A DNA stretch of 64,000 bases from Gilvimarinus japonicus (lineage in GTDB: Bacteria > Pseudomonadota > Gammaproteobacteria > Pseudomonadales > Cellvibrionaceae): positions 2,108,001-2,172,000 of the forward strand of contig NZ_AP031500.1 of assembly GCF_042847215.1 (NCBI RefSeq), written 5' to 3'. Positions within the stretch are counted from its first letter, which is position 1. Each line of letters starts with the position of its first letter. Below, in pieces: positions 54,569 to 63,445 of the stretch. Made by a program: the position numbers and the translations under genes. The notes below the pieces were generated by a model. The model was not told the origin of the DNA. It did not search any database and saw only the letters and a program-made list of their open reading frames with translations.

Positions 54569-55966
54569 CTAACGTCCCATACCTGGCGGCAAGCCACCAC
54601 CAGGGGGCATGCCGCCACCACCGCCGGGCATCATTCCGCCCAAGCCGCGCATCATTTTGGTCATGCCGCCGCCTTTCATTTTCTTCATCATTTTTGCCAT
54701 CTGCTTGTGCTGTTTAAGCAGACGGTTCAGGTCTTGTATCTGAGTGCCCGACCCCTGAGTGATACGGCGTTTACGCGAGCTGTTCAGGTCATCGGGGTGG
54801 CGTCGTTCCCACGGCGTCATTGAGCCGATTAACGCATCCATCATCTTAAACTGCTTGCCCATATCGGCTTGTTGCGCCATCTGAGCCATATTGCCCATAC
54901 CGGGTAGTTTATCCATCAAACCGGTTAAACCGCCCATATCCTGCATTTGTTGCAGCTGATCACGCAAGTCATTTAAGTCAAAACGTTTGCCTTTGGTGAC
55001 TTTCTGCACCAAGCGCTCGGCTTTATCGCGGTCAATTTTGCGCTCAGCATCTTCGATCAGCGACATCATGTCGCCCATACCCAAAATGCGCGACGCAATA
55101 CGATCTGGATGGAAGGGCTCTAGGGCATCAACTTTTTCGCCCATACCCAAAAATTTAATCGGTTTGCCGGTTACCTGACGCACCGACAAGGCCGCCCCGC
55201 CCCGGGCGTCACCATCGGCTTTCGTTAAGATCACGCCAGTCAGCGGCAACGCATCATTAAAAGCTTTGGCGGTGTTAACCGCATCCTGGCCAATCATGGC
55301 GTCAATCACAAACAGGGTTTCTATGGGGTTTGCGACTTGATGAAGCTCTTGAATCTCGGCCATTAGGGTTTCATCGATATGCAAGCGCCCAGCAGTATCG
55401 ACCAGCAAGACATCGTAAAACTGACGTTTGGCATGATCTATCGCACTGCGTGCAATATCGGCAGGCTTGTCTTCGGTGGTCGAAGGAAAACACTCTACGC
55501 CCACTTCTGTGGCCAGCGTTTGCAGCTGGGCGATCGCCGCCGGACGATATACGTCCGCGCTGACAACCAACACTTTCTTTTTTTGCCGCTCGGTCAGAAA
55601 CTTAGCCAACTTAGCCACAGAGGTGGTTTTACCCGCCCCTTGTAAGCCCGCCATTAAAATCACTGCTGGGGGCTGCACTGCGAGGTTGAGCGACTCATTG
55701 GCTTCGCCCATCATCTCAACCAGCTCAGACTCGACAATTTTTAGAAATTGCTGGCCCGGATTGAGCGCTTTGCCCACTTGCGTGCCAAGCGCGCGCGAGC
55801 GTACCCGACCGACAAAATCCTTCACCACTGGCAGGGCCACGTCAGCCTCCAGTAGCGCTTTGCGAACTTCGCGCAATGTCGCCTGAATATTATCGTCGGT
55901 CAGGCGAGCCTTACCGGTGATTTTTTTAAACGTACCTGACAGTCGATCTTGCAGATTTTCAAACAT
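54569..55966 (-). CDS. ffh: Signal recognition particle protein Ffh
   Basis: About 465 residues. The GTPase NG domain has GLQGAGKTTSVAKLA near 105, DTAGRL and TKADGDARGGAALS near 245-260. The methionine-rich M domain follows from about residue 330 (MQDMGGLTGLMDKLPGMGNM and MKKMKGG) and binds the SRP RNA and signal peptides. The C-terminus is Gly/Pro/Met-rich. The frame extends to 56083, but the ATG at 55966 gives MFENLQDRLSGTFKKITG. It is divergent from the CcsA-like gene, as in pseudomonads. Confidence 0.96.
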   Translation of the reverse strand: MFENLQDRLSGTFKKITGKARLTDDNIQATLREVRKALLEADVALPVVKDFVGRVRSRALGTQVGKALNPGQQFLKIVESELVEMMGEANESLNLAVQPPAVILMAGLQGAGKTTSVAKLAKFLTERQKKKVLVVSADVYRPAAIAQLQTLATEVGVECFPSTTEDKPADIARSAIDHAKRQFYDVLLVDTAGRLHIDETLMAEIQELHQVANPIETLFVIDAMIGQDAVNTAKAFNDALPLTGVILTKADGDARGGAALSVRQVTGKPIKFLGMGEKVDALEPFHPDRIASRILGMGDMMSLIEDAERKIDRDKAERLVQKVTKGKRFDLNDLRDQLQQMQDMGGLTGLMDKLPGMGNMAQMAQQADMGKQFKMMDALIGSMTPWERRHPDDLNSSRKRRITQGSGTQIQDLNRLLKQHKQMAKMMKKMKGGGMTKMMRGLGGMMPGGGGGMPPGGGLPPGMGR

Positions 55967-56311
55967 AATGACACTGGTGCCTATTATCTGGCGGTGCGCA
56001 ACGGCTGACCGCATAAGACTTTGATCATGAGGGCGCCTTAACGCCCTACACCTATTTACACGTTGCCTGCGGTACGACCGCACGGGCGAAAAGGCGGCAT
56101 TATACCGTGTTAAATCGGGCCCCGTCTCGCGTCGGGCGACAGAATAACCGCTCAGGGCGATTGATTCTCATTTGTAGGCTTCTCTTACGCCCGCGCATGT
56201 GACACACTTTCGACCCTAGGTATGCGGCGTATACTGCCCAGAGAACGGTGCCGCCAAAGCACCGCACCGACCACATCGGCAACACTATACTTTAAAGGAT
56301 TCTGCTCACGC
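55967..56311. promoter_or_regulatory. ffh/CcsA-like divergent promoter region
   Basis: On the minus strand a perfect -10 TATAAT at 56104-56099 may start ffh, although a good -35 is absent. A hairpin AGGGCG-CCTTAA-CGCCCT (56030-56047) lies in the ffh leader. On the plus strand TATACT at 56230-56235, with weak TTTCGA 16 bases upstream, may start the CcsA-like gene. Other open frames here are extensions of these genes. Confidence 0.45.
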
Positions 56312-57109
56312 ATGTCAGCGCTCGACATCAATCTAATCGCCGTCGCTCTCTATTTGCTGGCGGCCGGCTATCTTTTTATTTCGCTTTGGCGCCAGCACCC
56401 CATACGGCGCCAATCCCTCTATTTGCTTACCGCATTGGCGTTAATCGCACACGGCACCGGTTGTGCCAAGCTGATCATCCAGCCTCAGGGGTTAGCGTTA
56501 AACTTATTCCCCATGCTGTCGCTTATATTTTGTACCGTCAACATCGTGGTATTGCTCAGCGCAGCCCGCAAACCCTTACACAACCTATTTATATTGCTGT
56601 TCCCGCTGACGATTGTAGCGATCGTTAGCAGCCTGCTACCGGTAAACAATAACGCGTTACTGCCCCTAACCCTTGGTTTGGCATCACACGTGCTGCTTTC
56701 GATTCTCGCCTACAGCTTGTTAACCATTGCCACCCTGCAAGCACTGTTTCTGGCCTTTCAAAATCACCGTCTTAAGCATAAGCGCTCCCTAGGGCCCAGC
56801 GGTTTGCTCCCGCCGCTACAAACCATGGAGTCTTTGCTGTTTGAGCTCCTGTGGGCCGGGCAATTACTGTTAACCGGGGCTATCGTGTCGGGTGTGATTT
56901 TTCTCGATGACCTCTTTGCCCAGCACGTTGTTCACAAAACCGTCTTCACCTTGCTAGCATGGCTAATTTACAGCATTCTGCTTTGGGGGCGACACAGCTT
57001 AGGGTGGCGCGGCTACACTGCGATTCGCTGGGCTTTAGTCGGCTTTATCATGCTCATGCTGGCGTATTTTGGCAGTAAAATCGTACTCGAGTTTATACTC
57101 GATATTTAA
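56312..57109 (+). CDS. CcsA/YpjD-like inner-membrane cytochrome c assembly-related protein
   Basis: About 265 residues with eight or so membrane helices from the first residues (MSALDINLIAVALYLLAAGYLF, split at 22 residues). It belongs to the CcsA/YpjD family that resembles the heme-handling CcmC/CcsA proteins, with histidines in HVLLSILAYSLL and the C-terminal half (HVVHKTVFTLLAWLIY). Such proteins occur beside ffh in many gammaproteobacteria and their true role is uncertain. The frame opens at 56222; the ATG at 56312 gives the family start. It is followed by the CNNM-type gene after 90 bases. Confidence 0.82.
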   Translation: MSALDINLIAVALYLLAAGYLFISLWRQHPIRRQSLYLLTALALIAHGTGCAKLIIQPQGLALNLFPMLSLIFCTVNIVVLLSAARKPLHNLFILLFPLTIVAIVSSLLPVNNNALLPLTLGLASHVLLSILAYSLLTIATLQALFLAFQNHRLKHKRSLGPSGLLPPLQTMESLLFELLWAGQLLLTGAIVSGVIFLDDLFAQHVVHKTVFTLLAWLIYSILLWGRHSLGWRGYTAIRWALVGFIMLMLAYFGSKIVLEFILDI

Positions 57110-57199
57110 CAGTTCAGGCGATCTTGCTCTGTCAGTTGCGAATTGACGCGAACTGCTGCAAGATAGCCTGCCGAACGGCAATATAGGCACTACATCTCC

Positions 57200-58474
57200 T
57201 TGAACGACATACCCTTAGAACTATTGTTTGGGATTCTCCTAGGGCTACTCGTGCTCTCAGGCTTTTTCTCCAGCTCCGAAACCGCGATGATGGCCATTAA
57301 CCGCTATCGCCTAAAGCACTTAAGCAAAAAAGGCGACAAGGGTGCTCAGCGCGTCGAGCTACTACTGCGGCGTCCCGATCGCCTGATCGGCCTGATCCTA
57401 ATTGGCAACAATCTCGCCAACAACTTTGCCGCGGCCCTTACCACCGTTATTGCGATTCGTCTGATGGGCGATTCTGGCGTTGCCGTGGGGGGCTTTTTGC
57501 TTACCTTGGTTATGTTGGTATTCGCCGAGGTAACCCCCAAAACCGTCGCCACCCTTTACCCCGAGCGCATATCCTTTTTTGCCAGCCTGATTTTGCGGCC
57601 CTTAGCGTTTATTTTGGCCCCTGCGGTTATGCTGGTTAACAGTATTGCCAACGGCGTCACCAAGTTGTTTGGCATCGATAAAGCTCACACCCACATTGAA
57701 CATTTAGCACCTGAGGAGTTGCGCACCGTGGTGGACGAGGCCGGCGCGCTCATTCCCGATCAACACCAGGGCATGCTGTTAAATATTCTCGACCTCGAGA
57801 AATCTACCGTCGAAGACATCATGATTCCGCGCAACGAAGTCGAAGGGCTTGATCTCGATGACGACGTTAGCACCTTGCTCCACAAAATACGCACATCAGA
57901 GTACACAAGGCTGCCGATCTACCGTGGCGATTTGAACGAGGTTGCGGGTATCTTGCACCTTAGAAACTCTGCCCGCTTTTTAAACGGTGATGATAGCGCC
58001 ATTAGCAAAGCAGACTTCCAGACTCACGCCGACGAGCCCTACTTTGTCCCCGAATCAACGCCACTGCACACCCAGCTGATGAACTTTCAGCAGCAAAAGT
58101 GTCGTATCGCGTTGGTTGTTAACGAATACGGCGAGGTTCAAGGGATTGTTACGCTAGAGGATTTACTCGAAGAGATTGTGGGCGACTTTACGACTAACGT
58201 CGCCGAGGATGAAGATCAAGACATCATCCCTCAAGAGAATGGCTGGTATCAAATTCACGGTGGGACTTTTATTCGTGATATCAACCGAACGCTGGAGTGG
58301 GCACTGCCCATTGACGGCCCCAAAACTCTCAACGGGCTCGCCATGGAGTACTTAGAAAGCATTCCCGATGGCAATATTAGCTTTACGCTAGAACACTATT
58401 TGTTTGAGACCGTCGAGATTACCGACAAAATGGTGGCCTGGTTTAACGTTAAGATGGATGAAAAAATCCAGTAG
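57200..58474 (+). CDS. CNNM/CorC-like transporter-type protein (DUF21, CBS, CorC_HlyC)
   Basis: A 424-residue membrane protein: an N-terminal DUF21 domain with four helices (GILLGLLVLSGFFSSSETAMM near 11-31; IGNNLANNFAAAL near 68; FAEVTPKTVATLYPERISF near 107), two CBS motifs (near 200-330, DIMIPRNEVEG and VVNEYGEVQGIVTLEDLLEEIVGDF) and a C-terminal CorC_HlyC domain. Relatives such as YfjD/CNNM are linked to magnesium and cobalt transport. It starts with TTG and I see no good ribosome site, so the start is uncertain, but the N-terminus fits the family. It follows the CcsA-like gene, as beside ffh in Pseudomonas. Confidence 0.88.
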   Translation: MNDIPLELLFGILLGLLVLSGFFSSSETAMMAINRYRLKHLSKKGDKGAQRVELLLRRPDRLIGLILIGNNLANNFAAALTTVIAIRLMGDSGVAVGGFLLTLVMLVFAEVTPKTVATLYPERISFFASLILRPLAFILAPAVMLVNSIANGVTKLFGIDKAHTHIEHLAPEELRTVVDEAGALIPDQHQGMLLNILDLEKSTVEDIMIPRNEVEGLDLDDDVSTLLHKIRTSEYTRLPIYRGDLNEVAGILHLRNSARFLNGDDSAISKADFQTHADEPYFVPESTPLHTQLMNFQQQKCRIALVVNEYGEVQGIVTLEDLLEEIVGDFTTNVAEDEDQDIIPQENGWYQIHGGTFIRDINRTLEWALPIDGPKTLNGLAMEYLESIPDGNISFTLEHYLFETVEITDKMVAWFNVKMDEKIQ

Positions 58475-58495
58475 CGTTAGCAATACAGCACAAAC

Positions 58496-58741
58496 TTAAT
58501 CGTCTCGCCGGTTAAGCTTGTGCAAAACCCATCCTGTCAAAGCGGCCAAGCCCAACAGGCACAGCAGTAAGACAGCAACCACTGCCATATAACCTAACAG
58601 CTGCCCCCAGCTGACCCCCCAGCCGTAAACAGCCAGTGCCATAAAGCACGCGCACGACAAAAAGCTAGCGGCTCCAAGTCGGCGATAGCGACCAAGACGC
58701 CTAAACATCAAAAAAACCTGTAACAGCGCGCAGCGGTACAT
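58496..58741 (-). CDS. Small membrane protein downstream of a rhodanese gene
   Basis: An 81-residue protein with two hydrophobic segments (about residues 24-40 and 48-72) and basic N- and C-termini. The ATG at 58741 shares one base with the stop of the rhodanese gene (TGATG), so it is probably translated together with it. A TTG one codon earlier is possible. I recognise no family. The tight coupling suggests a role linked to the periplasmic rhodanese protein. Confidence 0.65.
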   Translation of the reverse strand: MYRCALLQVFLMFRRLGRYRRLGAASFLSCACFMALAVYGWGVSWGQLLGYMAVVAVLLLCLLGLAALTGWVLHKLNRRDD

Positions 58742-59121
58742 CAATCATCATTTGCCCCAGAATGTTGCAGTTGTTGTGTGTTGTACAGCTGCGTCGCGCC
58801 ATCGAGATCCACAGCATTAACCACTTGCCGATAACCGAGCTGCTCTAACGATTCTTTCGCAATTTCGGCGCGGCGACCACTGCGACAATAAAGTACGACT
58901 TGTACGTCTTTGTCCGGTGCGTACTCGGCAACCTGATCGGCGATCACCTCGTGAGGAATATTGACCGCCACCGGCAAATGACCCTCAGCGAACTCATCCG
59001 CCGTGCGCACATCTATCCAAACCGTCTCCGGTGCAGCGGCGCTATGCAATGAGACTAGCATCAACGCCGTGAGCGCCAAAACTCTCACTAAGCTCTTAGG
59101 ACCAAACTGACAAAAAGTCAT
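58741..59121 (-). CDS. Exported rhodanese-like protein (PspE type)
   Basis: A 126-residue single rhodanese domain with a signal peptide (residues about 1-29, SAAA cleavage). The active-site loop is YCRSGRRAE with the sulfur-carrying cysteine near residue 79, and WIDVRTADEFAEGHLP is the N-terminal signature. Similar to PspE, a periplasmic thiosulfate sulfurtransferase. It is encoded upstream of a small membrane protein gene and 31 bases downstream of cysS on the same strand. Its sulfur donor and acceptor are unknown. Confidence 0.88.
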   Translation of the reverse strand: MTFCQFGPKSLVRVLALTALMLVSLHSAAAPETVWIDVRTADEFAEGHLPVAVNIPHEVIADQVAEYAPDKDVQVVLYCRSGRRAEIAKESLEQLGYRQVVNAVDLDGATQLYNTQQLQHSGANDD

Positions 59122-59151
59122 GCTGAGCTCCTCTTGCTACCAATAAACAAC

Positions 59152-60546
59152 TCAAGCGTCGCGACGCCATTTAGTGCCCTCAGCCGAATCTTCCAGCAAA
59201 ATGCCTGCAGCCAACAACTGATCGCGCACTTCATCGGCGCGGGCAAAATTTTTGTCGCGCTTGGCCTGCGCCCGCTCGGCGATTAACGCCTCAACGGTCT
59301 CGGCAGCAAGGTCACTCTCCCCTGCCGACTGCAAAAAATCATCAGGGGCACTACCAAACAGACCAAGCAACTGACCCATGGCCTTTAGCTCTGCCACTAA
59401 TGGTTCTGCCTCTTGTTTGCCTTTGGCAGAGTTTAGCGCTCGCACCAGGTCAAACATAACCGCCAGCGCAACTCGGGTATTAAAATCATCGTTCATTGCC
59501 GCAACAAACTTTTTATAAAACTCGTTGCCGGCCAACTCTTCTAAGCTCGTGGCCGCTACAGATTCATACCCGCGCAGCGCATTGTACAAACGATCGAGGC
59601 CCGCTTTTGCTTCAACGAGATTCTCTTCAGAGTAATTAATGGGGCTGCGGTAGTGACTGCTAATCAACAAATAGCGCACTACCTCGGCGTGGTACTGTTT
59701 TAGCACATCGCGAATGGTGAAAAAGTTGCCCAGGGATTTAGACATCTTTTCACCATCCAAGCGTACAGCGCCGGCGTGCATCCAATAATTTGCATACTGG
59801 CAACCGTTGGCTGCTTCGCTTTGGGCAATTTCGTTTTCGTGGTGCGGAAAAGGCAAATCTGGGCCGCCGCCATGAATATCAAAGTGAGCCCCAAGGCACG
59901 CTTTGCTCATGGCCGAACACTCAATATGCCAGCCGGGACGACCGCGACCAAACGGCGAAATCCAGCCTACATCTGCCTCAGCGGCAAACTTCCACAACGC
60001 AAAATCACGAGGATCTTCTTTAGCAGAATCCACTTCAACCCGCGCGCCCGCTAACAGTTGTTCCGGGTCTTTATTCGTGAGCTTGCCGTAATCGGCAAAG
60101 CGACTAACCCGGTAGTAGACATCGCCGTTGCTCGCGCTATAGGCATAACCTTTCTCGATCAAGGTTTCGATCATCGCGATAATATCGTCGATATGCGCAG
60201 TAGCACGAGGCTCGGTATCGGGTGGCAAAATGCCAAGTGCGCGCTCATCCTCGTGCATAAACTCAATGTAGCGAGAGGTTAAATCGGTATAGCGTTCACC
60301 ATTATCCGCCGCGCGATCAATAATTTTATCGTCGATGTCAGTAATATTGCGCACGTAGTTGACGTTCCACTGCTGTGAGCGCAAAAAACGGCTCATCACA
60401 TCAAAGGCAACGAGCACCCGAGCATGACCGATATGACAGTAATCGTACACGGTAATACCGCAGACATAGAGCCCAATTTTGCCGGGCTCACGCGGTTCAA
60501 ACACTTCTTTTTTACCGGACAAGGTACTGTAAATCGTTAAGCTCAT
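59152..60546 (-). CDS. cysS: Cysteinyl-tRNA synthetase
   Basis: A 464-residue class I synthetase. HIGH appears in CHIGHARVLV near residue 37, KMSKS in GEKMSKSLGNFF near 267, and the zinc cysteine in YVCGITVYDY near 28 with a further metal-binding HHENEIAQSE near 234. The C-terminal anticodon region follows. Length is standard for CysS. It lies 48 bases after glnS on the same strand; the pair glnS-cysS recurs in pseudomonads. Cytoplasmic. Confidence 0.97.
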   Translation of the reverse strand: MSLTIYSTLSGKKEVFEPREPGKIGLYVCGITVYDYCHIGHARVLVAFDVMSRFLRSQQWNVNYVRNITDIDDKIIDRAADNGERYTDLTSRYIEFMHEDERALGILPPDTEPRATAHIDDIIAMIETLIEKGYAYSASNGDVYYRVSRFADYGKLTNKDPEQLLAGARVEVDSAKEDPRDFALWKFAAEADVGWISPFGRGRPGWHIECSAMSKACLGAHFDIHGGGPDLPFPHHENEIAQSEAANGCQYANYWMHAGAVRLDGEKMSKSLGNFFTIRDVLKQYHAEVVRYLLISSHYRSPINYSEENLVEAKAGLDRLYNALRGYESVAATSLEELAGNEFYKKFVAAMNDDFNTRVALAVMFDLVRALNSAKGKQEAEPLVAELKAMGQLLGLFGSAPDDFLQSAGESDLAAETVEALIAERAQAKRDKNFARADEVRDQLLAAGILLEDSAEGTKWRRDA

Positions 60547-60594
60547 AACTTTGTTTCTCTAAAACTTTTTAAGAATAACCTTGGCAAACAACGC

Positions 60595-62295
60595 TTAGCT
60601 TTGTTGCGAAATTTTTGCCCAGCTATCACGCAAGCTAATGGTTCGGTTAAATACGACAGCGCCGTCTTTACTGTAGTGGGCATCGAGGCAAAAATACCCC
60701 TCGCGTTCGAATTGGTACGCCGACTCGGGCGCCGCATCGCGCAGCGAGACCTCAGCTTTAGCCCCTTTTAACACCTGCAAGCTTTCAGGGTTAATGGCCG
60801 CTAAAAAGTCTGTACCGCCAGCGCCCGGCGACTCTTCGTTAAACAAGCGATCGTAAAGCCTGACTTCGCAATCGATATGCTCCTCGGCAGAGACCCAGTG
60901 GATAACACCTTTGGGTTTTACGCCATCTTCCGGGTCGGTACCGATAGTGTTTGCAATAACTCGAGCTTTAACCTCTACGATCTCGCCCGCTTCGTTTTTA
61001 ACGGCTTCGTCTGCTTCAATCACGTAAGCGTTGCGCAACCGGACACGTTTACCTATCACCAAGCGCTTGTATTTTTTGTTCGCTTCTTCGCGAAAGTCTT
61101 CAACATCGATAAACACGGTTTTAGCAAACGGCAACTCCCGTTCTGCCAAGTCGTCACGATTAGGGTGTCCTGGCGCAATCAAGCGTTCGACTTTGTCGTC
61201 GGGGTAATTGGTTAGGGTAACCTTTAACGGGCGCAACACACACATTGCGCGCGGCGCACGTTTATCCAGATCATCGCGCACGCAATACTCCAACATGCCA
61301 ACATCCACCACACTGTCGGAGCGAGTCACGCCAATGCGCTCACAAAAGTTGCGCAGCGATTGTGCCGTGTAACCGCGGCGGCGCATACCAGAGATCGTCG
61401 GCATGCGCGGATCATCCCAGCCATCAACGTGATGTTCGTCTACCAACTGACGCAATTTACGTTTACTGGTAACAGTGTAATTTAAATTCAGACGCGCAAA
61501 CTCGTACTGTTTGGGCTTAGCAGGCACCGATAAGTTCGCGATAAACCATTCGTACAAGGGGCGATGATCTTCAAACTCTAATGTACAAATCGAATGGGTA
61601 ACGCCTTCGATTGCATCGCTTTGACCGTGAGCAAAGTCGTAAGAAGGGTAAATACACCATTTATCGCCCGTGTGATGATGACGTACTTTTTTAATGCGGT
61701 AGATAACCGGATCGCGCAAATTAATATTGGGCGCCGCCATATCAATTTTAGCCCGCAATGAGCAGCTGCCCTCCTCTAGCTCGCCTGCGCGCATTTGCTC
61801 AAACAGGGCTAAGTTCTCCTCCACGCTGCGATCGCGATAAGGGCTATTTTTTCCGGGCTCGGTTAAAGTGCCGCGATGCTCGCGAGCTTGATCGGGGCTT
61901 AAATCACAGACGTAGGCTTTACCTGCTTTAATAAGCTCCACCGCCCAGCCGTGCAGCTGATCGAAATAATCTGACGTAAAGCGAATGTCACCATCCCACT
62001 CAAACCCCAGCCAAGAGACGTCGCGCTTAATAGACTCGACGTATTCATCGCTCTCTTTTTCAGGGTTGGTATCGTCAAACCGCAAATTGCACACACCGCC
62101 AAACTGTTTGGCAACGCCAAAGTTTAGACAAATTGATTTGGCGTGGCCGATGTGTAAATAGCCATTGGGCTCCGGCGGAAAACGCGTCACAACACCTTGC
62201 ACATTGCCTTCATCGAGGTCTTTGCGAAGTATATTCTGAATAAAGTGTGACGGCTTTTCGGCCTTTACAGAGACGTTTTCGGTGGTTTCAGTCAT
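60595..62295 (-). CDS. glnS: Glutaminyl-tRNA synthetase
   Basis: About 566 residues of a class I synthetase. FPPEPNGYLHIGHAKSI near residue 37 carries HIGH, and the KMSKS-equivalent is VTSKRKL near 270, as in E. coli GlnS (VMSKRKL). The glutamine-binding and anticodon beta-barrel region follows. The frame extends to 62319, but the ATG at 62295 gives the usual N-terminus. A small hairpin (62328-62342, GCCGGC-ACA-GCCGGC) lies in its leader. It precedes cysS. Confidence 0.97.
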   Translation of the reverse strand: MTETTENVSVKAEKPSHFIQNILRKDLDEGNVQGVVTRFPPEPNGYLHIGHAKSICLNFGVAKQFGGVCNLRFDDTNPEKESDEYVESIKRDVSWLGFEWDGDIRFTSDYFDQLHGWAVELIKAGKAYVCDLSPDQAREHRGTLTEPGKNSPYRDRSVEENLALFEQMRAGELEEGSCSLRAKIDMAAPNINLRDPVIYRIKKVRHHHTGDKWCIYPSYDFAHGQSDAIEGVTHSICTLEFEDHRPLYEWFIANLSVPAKPKQYEFARLNLNYTVTSKRKLRQLVDEHHVDGWDDPRMPTISGMRRRGYTAQSLRNFCERIGVTRSDSVVDVGMLEYCVRDDLDKRAPRAMCVLRPLKVTLTNYPDDKVERLIAPGHPNRDDLAERELPFAKTVFIDVEDFREEANKKYKRLVIGKRVRLRNAYVIEADEAVKNEAGEIVEVKARVIANTIGTDPEDGVKPKGVIHWVSAEEHIDCEVRLYDRLFNEESPGAGGTDFLAAINPESLQVLKGAKAEVSLRDAAPESAYQFEREGYFCLDAHYSKDGAVVFNRTISLRDSWAKISQQS

Positions 62296-62383
62296 GCTGA
62301 TTAACAATCCAGTTAGCAAGCGAGAGGGCCGGCACAGCCGGCTATTAAGATATAACTATTGTAATGCTTGGCAGCGGTATTGC

Positions 62384-63445
62384 CTACTGCTCTAGCGCGC
62401 CGGGCGAGACCGTCGAGCGATAACCCTCGCGGCGCTGTATTTGATAGTGGCGCACTGCGTCGTTGTGCGCCTCAAGCGTGTCAGAAAACACATGGGTTCC
62501 GTCGCCTTTGGCGACAAAGTACAGCTCACTACCCGGGTCTGGGTGCATACTGGCGTAAACCGCCTGAGCGCCAGGCAGCGCAATCGGCGTTGGCGGTAAA
62601 CCGCGAATGACGTAGGTATTGTAGGGTGTTGGGCGCGTTAAGTCGGCGCGACCGATTTTGCCCTGATAGGCATCGCCCATACCGTAGATAACCGTAGGGT
62701 CGGTCTGCAGGCGCATATTGTTTTCCAGCCGCCTGACAAACACACCGGCTATTTTGCGCCGCTCCCACGATGCGCCCGTCTCACGCTCGACAATCGACGC
62801 CATAATCAACGCCTCATAGGGTGTTTGATATGGCAGACCAACATCGCGTCCCGGCCAAAGTTCGTCTAAAGTTTGACGCATTTTGCGGTAGGCTCGCTGC
62901 AATATCGCGACATCGGTAGTGCCACCGTTGTAATGATAGGTATCGGGGAAAAACCAGCCCTCGGGGTGCTCAATAGGCAAATCTAACATCGCCAGCTGTG
63001 CCTCTGGGCTCTGCCCGGCCAACTGCGAGTCGATTCGCTCCGACTCAGCCAGCGCTTGTACCGCCTGGGCAAAGGTCCAGCCCTCAATCAAGGTCACGGT
63101 ATAACTGACGACGTTGCCGGTATTTAACATCTTCATGAATTGTCGCGGCGTCATGCCCGGCTCTAACAAATAGTCACCGGCGCGCACTTCACTTTGGCCA
63201 CTCAGGCGCGCGTAAAACGTCAATACTTGCGGGTGTTTAAGAATTCCCTGCCCGGCCAAATCCGATGCGGCGCCACTCAGGCTCCCGCCCGATTTAAGTT
63301 GATAGTGCAGCCCATCTTCTGGCAGCGCCATGGGCTCGGCGTACCACTGTTTAAAATATTGCAGCGCCCCCAAAGCGGACACCAACAAGGCTAGCAACGC
63401 GAGCAAAATCAACCGTTTTATTAAACCAACCGCCAAATGAATCAT
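62384..63445 (-). CDS. mltG: Endolytic murein transglycosylase MltG (YceG)
   Basis: A 353-residue inner-membrane protein. An N-terminal helix (about residues 9-27) anchors it; the YceG domain follows with the catalytic glutamate in MASIVERETGA near 219 and the conserved motifs DPTVIYGMGDAY and NTYVIRGLPPTPI. It trims nascent glycan strands and terminates their elongation. Length is normal. Its ATG overlaps the pabC stop by four bases (ATGA), so the two are translationally coupled, as in E. coli where pabC-mltG-tmk form one operon. Confidence 0.95.
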   Translation of the reverse strand: MIHLAVGLIKRLILLALLALLVSALGALQYFKQWYAEPMALPEDGLHYQLKSGGSLSGAASDLAGQGILKHPQVLTFYARLSGQSEVRAGDYLLEPGMTPRQFMKMLNTGNVVSYTVTLIEGWTFAQAVQALAESERIDSQLAGQSPEAQLAMLDLPIEHPEGWFFPDTYHYNGGTTDVAILQRAYRKMRQTLDELWPGRDVGLPYQTPYEALIMASIVERETGASWERRKIAGVFVRRLENNMRLQTDPTVIYGMGDAYQGKIGRADLTRPTPYNTYVIRGLPPTPIALPGAQAVYASMHPDPGSELYFVAKGDGTHVFSDTLEAHNDAVRHYQIQRREGYRSTVSPGALEQ

